Of a stretch of DNA of 25,454 nt, positions 9,834 to 17,422 are shown one piece after another. Location of the stretch: assembly GCA_002104905.1 (NCBI GenBank), contig MCFE01000930.1:1-25454 (forward strand), written 5' to 3'. The notes beneath the pieces are model-generated. The model was not told the DNA's origin, did not search any database, and saw nothing but the letters and a program-made list of their open reading frames with translations. Source of the DNA: Basidiobolus meristosporus CBS 931.73 (Eukaryota; Basidiobolomycota; Basidiobolomycetes; Basidiobolales; Basidiobolaceae). Position numbers and translations under genes: made by a program. Every line of letters starts with the position of its first letter. Position 1 is the first letter of the stretch.

Positions 9834-10878
9834 CAAAACTCCAACAACTGAATATCGTTGTTATTATTGTGGGGCTTGTACTGGCCTATGCCCTTACTTC
9901 TGACTTGCCAAAAGGCGATTGAGCATCTTGAGGCTCAGGAGCTTGCGTGAAGTTTGAGGGATATTACAAAAGACTGAGTAAACCGGATGTATTCATTTGA
10001 TCTTCACCTAGTGATATGTTGACTGGTGTGGTTGTGTCGATAAATCTCCAAGGTCTTGGAATGGCAGACATGTAGAATCAGTTGATGCAAATATTTCGGT
10101 GTAATCCGAAATCCACCACGTATCCATCCGGTGGCTCAAAGTCCCAGCCGAGTAGACACCGTTGCGTGTGAGTGTTCCGGAGTTCAAGCACATTTATTGC
10201 CTGACCCGTAGGTATAGGACGTCAAGTAAAGTATGCGTCCGTTATTTTCCGGTCTTTGCATGATCGGTGGTACTTGCCTGGCGCCCGATCACGGTAGTAG
10301 GAGGATGTTCAAGTCAGCGTGGATCAAGTGTTGCAAACCATTCACGAGTTATCTCGGTATCCTAACGATGTGCATACTGTGGAATCCCCTCCGACGACCA
10401 ACGAATCCTGGGCTTGTAGTCCGGGTGATCGAGGCCGAACAGAGTCGCTCTGTGCAGAAGTACTTCTCCTTGGGTTTCTTTCGCCACAACTCGCTAACAA
10501 GCATGAATCTGTCCACCGCAGTCCAGGATCTATGCCATCCGCATATAGCCATCCACATATAGAACTGAACCCTAGAAATCCCACGCCTTGGACTTCCTAC
10601 TGGTGCTTGCTCGACTAACCAAAACATACCATTCAGGACCAGATAGGTGAGGCCGATTGGTGGACCAAGTGTCCACGTCCGTTCATTGGAGGGGGAGAAT
10701 TTTTTCGGCGGCTCTTCGGGGGGAACCAATGATAGATGGTTTATGTGGATGTGGATGGTTTATTTGTCTAGTATAATCACAACGGGTGGGTATGGCGGTA
10801 TCTTAATACATTTAGTGGTGATAGTGGCGGCGGCGGTGACGGTTGGAGACAGGGACGAGGGGATGTACAGGTGGGAAG
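9834..10878. other. Intergenic stretch across the AT-rich to GC-rich boundary
   Basis: Base composition shifts here from AT-rich transposon debris to the GC-richer gene block. Several open frames of 60-126 codons overlap one another on both strands between 10008 and 10729, but none shows a recognisable domain, and none combines start context, splice signals and a poly(A) signal. A minus-strand AATAAA (plus 10759-10764) lies about 115 bp beyond the epimerase stop and probably ends that transcript. Confidence 0.5.
10759..10764 (-). terminator. Poly(A) signal of the epimerase gene
   Basis: TTTATT on the plus strand is AATAAA on the minus strand, about 115 nt past the stop codon at 10879-10881. 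Confidence 0.5.
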
Positions 10879-11991
10879 TTAGCCGGAGAATTGCCACCAT
10901 TCGGCACGCACGGGGGTGACCCCGGAGTCGATCAAGGCCTGCTCCTTCTTGACCTCGGCCTCGGACTTGAATCCGTGGGGGTTGGTCTTCTGCCAGCGCC
11001 AGAGATCCTCGCACATGTCGTTGAGGTCGCGTTCAGCCTTCCAGTGAAGCTCCTTGGCAGCGAGGGCGGGATCGGCCACGACGCTACCGACATCTCCCGC
11101 TCTGCGCTCCACGATCTTGTAGGGCAACTCGCGGCCCACCACCTTGGACATCGCCTTGCACATGTCCAACACAGAGTACCCGTTCCCGGTACCCAGGTTG
11201 TAGATGACGCAGCCTGGGTTCTGGGTCAAGCGCTCCAGAGCGGCGATATGGCCCAGAGCCAAATCCACCACGTGGATGTAATCGCGTACACCGGTACCGT
11301 CCGGGGTTTCGTAGTCCCCGCCGAAGACCTTGAGATAGGGCAAACGGCCTACGGCAACCTGGGAGATGTAGGGCATGAGGTTGTTGGGGATTCCCTGGGG
11401 ATCTTCACCGATTCTGCCGCTGCGATGGGCACCCACGGGGTTGAAGTAGCGGAGGAGGGCGGCGTTCATGGTTGGGTCAGCCTTGTAAGCGTCGGTGATG
11501 ATCTCCTCAATGTAGAGCTTGGTACGGCCGTAGGCGTTGGTGCAGCCGGTCCTGCATCCCTCGTGCAAGGGGAGGACCTCTGGGTCACCGTAGACGGTGG
11601 CAGAAGAGGAGAACACGATGTCGGTGACCTTGAATTCCTGCATCAAACTCAGCAAGACCAAGGTGGACATGATGTTGTTGTGGTAGTAGGTCAAGGGGAT
11701 GATGGCGGATTCGCCGACCGCCTTGTAGCCGGCAAAGTGGATGACTGCGGAGAACTCGTACTTCTCGAAGACCTTCTTGAAGTTCTCCCGGTCGCAGCAA
11801 TCCACCTTGTGGAAGGGGATATCCTTACCGGTGATCTCTTCTACTCGACGCAGAGACTCGGAAGAGGAGTTGCACAGGTTGTCAACGACCACCACCTTGT
11901 AGCCCCTCTGGAGCATCTCCAGCACGGTGTGACTACCGATGTACCCGGCACCACCGGTAATGAGAACATACTTTTGCTGATCGGCACCCAT
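10879..11991 (-). CDS. GAL10: UDP-glucose/UDP-galactose 4-epimerase
   Basis: A single uninterrupted 370-residue ORF. It interconverts UDP-galactose and UDP-glucose in the cytosol, the NAD-dependent last step of the Leloir pathway. Visible: Rossmann glycine motif GGAGYIGSH (residues 13-21), SSSATVYG (128-135, catalytic Ser), catalytic Y154-x3-K158 (YGRTK), RYFNPVGAH (181-189) and GDYETPDGTGVRDYIHV (225-241). Length fits stand-alone GALE (human about 348); the C-terminal mutarotase domain of budding-yeast Gal10 is absent. The residue corresponding to human Cys307 / E. coli Tyr299 (substrate-size gate) is Val304. The start at 11991 is immediately before the Rossmann strand, and a TATAAATA on the minus strand lies about 50 nt upstream. 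It is transcribed divergently from the galactokinase gene. Named by function; it is only the epimerase half of yeast GAL10. Confidence 0.97.
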   Translation of the reverse strand: MGADQQKYVLITGGAGYIGSHTVLEMLQRGYKVVVVDNLCNSSSESLRRVEEITGKDIPFHKVDCCDRENFKKVFEKYEFSAVIHFAGYKAVGESAIIPLTYYHNNIMSTLVLLSLMQEFKVTDIVFSSSATVYGDPEVLPLHEGCRTGCTNAYGRTKLYIEEIITDAYKADPTMNAALLRYFNPVGAHRSGRIGEDPQGIPNNLMPYISQVAVGRLPYLKVFGGDYETPDGTGVRDYIHVVDLALGHIAALERLTQNPGCVIYNLGTGNGYSVLDMCKAMSKVVGRELPYKIVERRAGDVGSVVADPALAAKELHWKAERDLNDMCEDLWRWQKTNPHGFKSEAEVKKEQALIDSGVTPVRAEWWQFSG

Positions 11992-12749
11992 GTTTGTTGC
12001 TATGCGCTTTTTTGATGGCTCGGGGGGAGATTCGGTGGGTATTTATATGCGCGACGAATACTCTGGATTTGGCGCGGTCGCTGGTGAAAACGGAATCTCT
12101 CCAGGGAACGACACCCCTATCTCCAGAAGCGCCGTCCAGATTTGGCAGGTGGTGCAAATTTGCGCCAAGAATGGAATCCGCTCGCAGCACCGCCAGTGGC
12201 TTGCACCATGGACGTGTAAGCAGATGGATAGATGGTTTTAACCTCGATTGCCATTCACAGACGACGAAGTTCCGCGGGCCACTGAATGGGCCTGCTGGTG
12301 ACTTTTGGATATATCGAAGAGACGGATTGGGAAGCCGCGGCACCAAAAATGGGATTGTTATGGATAGGGGTAGGGTTGCTCGTAGCTAATGGTTGATTTC
12401 GTCAAGGCCTGGAAGGGGAACGCTAGGTTCCCTCCAAAGCATACGGATTGGAATTACGTAGATGTCTACGTGGTGGCCTGCCTCCATAACAGGCTTGATT
12501 CATCCAAATCTGCACCCGATATGCCAATTTGACCATGTTCGTCAGTATCGGAAGGGACCGCATTCGGCCAACAGCGACGGGGATTAGGTTCTATTGAATC
12601 CATGGATTTAGGCTTATTTCGATCGCTCTGCATTGCCTTGGATACCCAGATTGGTCATGGGCCGCCACTGACAAGCCTCAATCATGACGGAGACATATAA
12701 AAATGGTTACCTCTCCGAAGATCCCAACAGAAACCCACTTCCCAGAATC
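11992..12749. promoter_or_regulatory. Shared divergent promoter of epimerase and galactokinase
   Basis: This 758-bp region separates the two start codons. Each side has its own TATA box at nearly the same distance from its ATG: TATAAATA on the minus strand (12047-12040, 49 nt from the epimerase ATG) and TATAAAAA on the plus strand (12696-12703, 47 nt from the galactokinase ATG). Between them are two identical 9-mers ACGGATTGG (12322-12330, 12443-12451), which include an ATTGG (inverted CCAAT) core, another ATTGG near 12650, and one CGG-N6-CCG (12549-12560), a spacing some Zn2Cys6 regulators use. I found no CGG-N11-CCG Gal4-type site. Confidence 0.7.
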
Positions 12750-14349
12750 ATGTCTCAAGATTTCGTACCAGTCGCCCACTCTGTCGCAGAGATCTATGCT
12801 CAATCCAGAGTGGACCACGAGATGTAAGTGGCGGTCTCCGGTCTTGTCGCCATCTCTGCTAGTTGCTAACCGGAAATTTTCTAGGTCCCGGTATCGCGCC
12901 TTGGTCGACCGCTTCAAGTCGATCTACGGCTTCGAGCCCGAGTTTGTCGCCCGTTCCCCAGGTCGCGTGAACATCATTGGTGAACACATCGATTATGCCG
13001 GCTTCCCCGTCTTTCCCATGGCTGTGGACCGGGACTGCTTGATCGCCGTTGCCACCACCGCCACCGACTGCAAGGTTCGTGTCGCCAACACCAACTCCGC
13101 CAAATACCCCAACCGCGAGTTTGAATACAACAGCGATGACATCGTCTTCATCGATGACACCATCCACGAATGGACCAACTACTTCAAGGCCGGCTACAAG
13201 GGAATGCTAGAGAACCTCAAGATGAAGGAGACCCCAGCCGGCATGTTCTGCCTGATGGACGGGTCCGTTCCATCCGGCGCTGGAATGTCCAGCTCCTCCG
13301 CCTTCGTCTGTGCCTCCGCCATCGCCACCATGACTGCGAACAAGAAGCAGCTCACCAAGACGGACATTGTTCAGATCTCCATTGCCTCCGAGAGATACGT
13401 GGGTGTCAATGGTGGTGGCATGGACCAGACCGCATCGGTCATGTCGAACGCCGATTCGGCCACCTTCATCGAATTCCAACCCAAATTCCGCACCACCCCC
13501 GTCAAATTCCCCTCCACCAACCCCTCCATTTCCTTTGTCGTCGCCAACACGTTGGTAACGGCCGATAAGGTGGTCTCAGGCCCTGTTTGCTACAATCTGC
13601 GTGTTGTTGAGACCAGAGTGGGGGCCAAGATGTTGGCCAAGGGATTGAAGCTGGAGGACGAAGCCATCGGCACCTATAAGGAAGTGATGGACGCCTACTT
13701 CCGCACCCAGCAAGAGCCTGAATACTCCACTGAGACTGAACAGTGGATCCATCGGTTGACGAAGATGCTCGAATTGGTTGATCTGCACATCACCAAGCGT
13801 CAAGGGTACACCAAGCAGGAGATGGCCCAAGAGATCGGTTTGACCGAGCAGGAGCTCCACGACCGCTTTATGTCCAAGTTCCCGGTCCGCGCCGACCTCT
13901 TCCAAATCTACACCCGTGCCGTCCACGTCTACTCCGAATCCCTCAGAGTGGTCAAGTTCCGGGACATCTGCGAAAGCAATAGATCCGAGGTGATCGATAG
14001 CGAGGCTATTTTGCGCCAACTTGGCGAGCTCATGAACGAGAGCCAGTACTCCTGCCGCGACAACTTCAACTGCTCCTGCCCCGAGCTTGAGGAGTTGACC
14101 ACCGTTTGCCGCAAGGCTGGTGCTTACGGTTCGCGGTTGACTGGTGCCGGTTGGGGAGGCTGTACCGTCTCCATGGTCCCAGAAGACAAGGTCGAGTCAT
14201 TCATCGAAACTGTGAAGAATGAATACTTCCGACAGAAATTCCCCGACTTTTCCGAAGAGCAACTCGACTCCATCATCTTCTCCTCCCGACCATCCAGCGG
14301 AGCGTTCATCTACAAGAAGCATGCTGCCGTGAACCCCATCGGAGGATAA
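12750..14349 (+). CDS. GAL1: Galactokinase (GHMP kinase)
   Basis: Phosphorylates galactose to galactose-1-phosphate with ATP, the first committed Leloir step. Two exons, 12750-12823 and 12885-14349, with an intron GTAAGT..TTCTAG (branch GCTAAC at 12865); joined product is 512 residues starting MSQDFVPVAH. A longer in-frame reading from 12703 starts inside the TATA box and reads through the intron, so I reject it. Motifs: galactokinase signature GRVNIIGEHIDY (51-62), ATP loop GAGMSSSSAF (about 156-165), GGGMDQ with catalytic Asp205, and LTGAGWGGCTV (443-453). The intact S-S-A in the ATP loop argues for an active kinase and against a Gal3-like sensor. Family and length fit fungal Gal1/GALK2. 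Poly(A) signal AATAAA at 14418-14423. Confidence 0.96.
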
Positions 14350-14597
14350 ATGGCCTTCATCAATCATCATTTGCAATGTATCCATAGTAGTTTCATCACC
14401 CAAATCGATCTATTCTCAATAAATCTCTTCCAATAACAAGCCACCCTAATCCCTGGATTTTATTAATACCCACCAATTGTCGATTCGGCCATCATGCTCC
14501 GAAGGTACACACACCTGGCCAGTCAGGTCTCACGTCCTCATTCCAGACCAACGCACCTACGAAAGCTGGCTGAGTGGAGCGCGATGCTAATTAAAGC

Positions 14598-14652
14598 GAA
14601 GAGGCAACTTCCAAAACCAACCGAAGCAAAGAGGCAACTTCCAAAACCAACC
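14598..14652 (+). repeat. 30-bp tandem duplication
   Basis: The segment around 'gaggcaacttccaaaaccaa' occurs at 14601 and again at 14631 with an offset of exactly 30 bp; the copies differ by about one base. Confidence 0.9.
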
Positions 14653-15040
14653 ATGCCCATGTGGAGAAACCGATGACAAACATGTCGATCCTTCTGGATG
14701 GATCGATTTGGCTTAATCCGGATGAACTCTGCATCAAGTAGGGTTGTCTTTGTGTAAGACCTTGACAGTGCCCAGATCGTTCGTCGGGTAAGGGAAATTC
14801 TGTGATTTCTGCTTCTTGGAGACCAAGTTCCCCCTAGTTTCTGAGCAATCGAAGCATCCCCAACTCAGTCACTTGACACTTCTCGGTGATTTGCAAGTTG
14901 GTTGAAGGGTTGATTGGATAGCATGGCGTGGATGACACTGACCACCTATCTATCCCCCATCAGTTCCTGCTAATGTTGAGTATATATTCGCTTAGGTGGT
15001 GGGGATCCGACGCCTCACTTATTCTGACAACATACCTTTA

Positions 15041-15120
15041 CACACCTTTACACACCTTTCCACTCCCCCACACCCACTTGCACACCTTTGAACACCTTTC
15101 CACTCCCCCACACCCACCTA
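15041..15120 (+). repeat. 40-bp C-rich tandem repeat in the leader
   Basis: Positions 15041-15080 and 15081-15120 are two copies differing at four bases, built around 'acacctttccactccccc'. A shorter 10-bp rhythm (cataccttta / cacaccttta / cacacctttc) precedes and overlaps the first copy. It lies 23-103 bp upstream of the ATG, so it is either in the 5' UTR or the core promoter. Confidence 0.9.
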
Positions 15121-15143
15121 CACACGCCCTCACCCCTACAACC

Positions 15144-16476
15144 ATGAAAGCACTGATTCTAGTCGGAGGTGAAACCCGAGTTCCTCTAACCTCCCTTGAC
15201 TGCGCCACTCACCCATTTCCTTGCAGGTTTCGGTACTCGTCTTCGTCCTCTTACCCTCACTGTGCCCAAGCCTCTAGTGGAGTTCGCCAACAGGCCTATG
15301 ATTCTCCACCAGATCGAGGCCTTGGCTCAGGTAAGCCGATTCGTTCGGACGACCCTCCACTTGAACCCAGTCACTGAAGAAGAGTCTCCATGTAGGCCGG
15401 AGTGACCGACATAGTGCTGGCGGTGAACTATCGCCCGAAGACCATGGTGTCCGTGCTCGAGAAATACGAAAAGGAGTACGGGGTGAAGATCACCTTCTCT
15501 GTGGAGCACGAGCCCTTGGGCACCGGTAAGTGGGTCTGTATGCTCTTGGCTGGCCTGTGTATTCACCTCAGGAATAGCTGGCCCCTTGGCGCTTGCCAAA
15601 GACCTCCTAGGCCGGGACGACACCCCGTTCTTCGTGTTGAACAGCGACATCATATGCGACTATCCCTTTGAGCAGCTGCGCGATTTCCATCGTCGCCATG
15701 GCGGAGAAGGCACCATCGTCGTGACCAAAGTGGACGAGCCTTCCAAGTACGGGGTCGTGGTGAATCACGCGGGGTACTCCACTATCGAGCGCTTCGTTGA
15801 GAAACCCGCGGAGTTCGTCTCCAACAAGATCAATGCCGGGCTGTACATCTTCAGCCCCAAGGTTTTGGAACGTATCGAGGTAAGCAACAGTCAGGCAGTC
15901 CGACCGTGGCCCTTTCGATCACCTGACCTCTCCTCATCACCCTAGCTGAAGCCCACCTCCATCGAGAAGGAGGTCTTCCCCAGGATGGCGGCTGACTCCC
16001 AACTGCACTCCTTTGACTTGGACGGATTCTGGATGGACGTCGGTCAACCGAAGGATTTCCTCACCGGCACCTGTCTCTACCTTTCTCACCTATCGAAGCG
16101 GAACCCCGAGAGCCTGGCACCCGCCTCAGAGCCGTATGTCAATGGCGGGAATGTCCTGGTCCATCCCAGCGCCAAGATTGGCCAGGGCTGCAAGATAGGG
16201 CCCAACGTGGTGATCGGTCCTAACACTGTGATAGGGGACGGAGTGCGTTTGCAACGATGCGTGCTGCTTGAAGGGGCCAGGGTAAAGGACAACGCTTGGA
16301 TCAAAAGTGCCATCATAGGCTGGCACTCCGTTGTAGGCAAGTGGTGCCGCCTAGAAGGGGTTACCGTACTTGGAGACGACGTCAACATCAGCGACGAGAT
16401 TTATGTTAACGGCGGCGCCGTTCTTCCTCATAAAGGCATCAACGCCAACGTGCTAGAGCCTCAGATCATAATGTAA
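15144..16476 (+). CDS. MPG1: Mannose-1-phosphate guanylyltransferase (GDP-mannose pyrophosphorylase)
   Basis: Makes GDP-mannose from mannose-1-phosphate and GTP in the cytosol, feeding glycosylation, GPI anchors and wall mannan. Five exons: 15144-15168, 15227-15330, 15396-15525, 15578-15879, 15946-16476; all junctions GT..AG and in frame, product 363 residues (yeast Psa1 is 361). Visible: [20 protein letters not shown] (1-20) and PKPL, the nucleotidyltransferase signature; LNSD with metal-binding Asp110; FVEKP (159-163); [19 protein letters not shown]; then a left-handed beta-helix of hexapeptides (about 255-340) ending QIIM. The ATG follows a C/T-rich leader. Acceptor 3 has two AGs six bases apart (15571 and 15577); the downstream one gives the conserved LGTAGPL. 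Also known as PSA1/VIG9. Confidence 0.96.
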
Positions 16477-16623
16477 TTTGACCGAATGTCCGTATCCCCC
16501 CTCCCACATCAGCCCTCTTCGCTTACAACCAATTGTCCTATGTAACCGTTCAGGAGCCACATGTATATTAGTCACCCATCCCCATCCTTATCCCGATGCC
16601 GATATCTAACCCCACCCGTTTGT

Positions 16624-16629
16624 AATAAA
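16624..16629 (+). terminator. Poly(A) signal of the pyrophosphorylase gene
   Basis: AATAAA about 150 nt past the stop codon, and only 22 bp from the stop codon of the convergent gene on the other strand. Confidence 0.5.
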
Positions 16630-16651
16630 GCAGTACCGTATCGAGGCTCGT

Positions 16652-17008
16652 TTATTTATAAAGCCTGTAGGCAGCAAGCGCGATGAAGCCTAGGGAGGGA
16701 AAAGACTCGAAATTAGCCAAGCGAGCGTTGGAGCAGGAAGTAGACACTGGACAGTACCTAGACCAATCAGCCTCAAGTTGGTGCGTCTTCTCACCAAAGA
16801 GGGGTCAAGCTTTGAGGCCTCATGGATGAGATAGCCACCTACACCGGTGAACGCAACGGCACCGGTCAACTTGCACGGCAAACAGTCTTCGTACACCACC
16901 TTCACCTTCGCCTGGGTCTGGTCGTCCTGAGTCACAAACAAGTCACACACGTCAACCAAGCGCCCTCAAGAAATCACCACCTATCCCACTTACTTTCGAG
17001 TCGGACAT
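16652..17008 (-). CDS. Small DMAC1/DUF4536-like mitochondrial membrane protein
   Basis: Three exons on the minus strand, 17008-16994, 16926-16758 and 16689-16652, join to a 73-residue protein. Introns are GTAAGT..ACTCAG and GTACTG..CCCTAG. The spliced C-terminus (NLRLIGLGFIALAAYRLYK) is a clean membrane helix, whereas reading through the last intron gives an unlikely tail. Features: charged N-terminus, C20-x2-C23 (YEDCLPCK), a first hydrophobic helix GAVAFTGVGGYLI (about 27-39), a basic loop RRRTN, and the second helix (57-70). A CxxC followed by a helical hairpin with G-x2-G-x-Y is the pattern of the DMAC1/Dmo2 family (DUF4536), whose human member helps assemble the distal arm of complex I. 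The family call is by pattern only. AATAAA overlaps its stop codon (minus strand, 16656-16651). It converges on the pyrophosphorylase gene and diverges from the CLASP-like gene. Confidence 0.72.
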
Positions 17009-17422
17009 TTCTCCACGAAGAATCCAAGCCCACGCAACCTCGCCCAGCAGAAATTTCACCGAAAAAAAAATGGTGGCCAACGAGGCAGACAGATGATTCG
17101 CTGGAACCCGACCACTCTAGATCTCCATGGATGGAGTGGTTTGATGGTGCCACCAGTCCCATGGACACGAAAATTCCTCGATGTTTTTCGTACGTGAATG
17201 GGCGAATTTGTTTTCGTGTCGGCTATCGCCAGGGTAGTGGTTGGCTGGACACCCCCAGTCGCCGGATTCCATTGGTCGAGACAATGTTTACGCTTGGGGG
17301 CCCGGGGGTATATGAGAGGAATTGTGGGTTATCAAAGGGATATTTCATATATCTCGAAGCCTCTCTGCCCGACCCTCCTGTCTGAAACCCCACCACCCTC
17401 ATCTTATTCCCTCACCTACACA
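17009..17422. promoter_or_regulatory. Divergent promoter between the DMAC1-like and CLASP-like genes
   Basis: A 414-bp gap between two divergent start codons. It includes a run of nine A (17060-17069), GGTATATGAG near 17306 as a possible TATA element for the plus-strand gene, and a C/T-rich leader from about 17360 to the ATG at 17423. Confidence 0.5.

Larger units (their letters stand above)
14350..15143. promoter_or_regulatory. Intergenic region and promoter of the GDP-mannose pyrophosphorylase gene
   Basis: No gene recognised. Holds the galactokinase poly(A) signal, a 30-bp tandem duplication (14598-14652), TATATATT at 14981-14988 as a possible TATA box, and a C-rich 40-bp tandem repeat (15041-15120) that ends just before the ATG at 15144. 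Confidence 0.6.

Noticed and set aside
10160-10195. GTTCAAGC near 10174 as a tRNA B box
   Set aside because: No matching A box, acceptor stem or cloverleaf could be folded around it.
10233-10729. Overlapping open frames on both strands (up to 126 codons)
   Set aside because: No recognisable domain, several frames open at once, and no splice or poly(A) support. Treated as intergenic.
10843-12015. 390-codon open frame on the plus strand
   Set aside because: It is the antisense shadow of the epimerase gene, lying exactly opposite it. The minus frame has all epimerase motifs; this one has none.
12549-12560. CGG-N6-CCG as a Gal4-type site
   Set aside because: Gal4 needs an 11-base spacer. A six-base spacer suits other zinc-cluster factors, and one site in 758 bp can occur by chance.
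12703-12884. Extended N-terminus of galactokinase (548 residues) by reading through from 12703
   Set aside because: The ATG lies in the TATA box and the frame crosses a clear GTAAGT..TTCTAG intron. The spliced start at 12750 gives a normal N-terminus.
13576-14019. 147-codon minus-strand frame inside galactokinase
   Set aside because: Antisense shadow of a GC-rich coding exon with biased third positions; no family match.
17198-17422. N-terminal extension of the CLASP-like protein
   Set aside because: The extra 75 residues are not protein-like and cover a TATA-like element and a C/T-rich leader; the ATG at 17423 sits after the leader.
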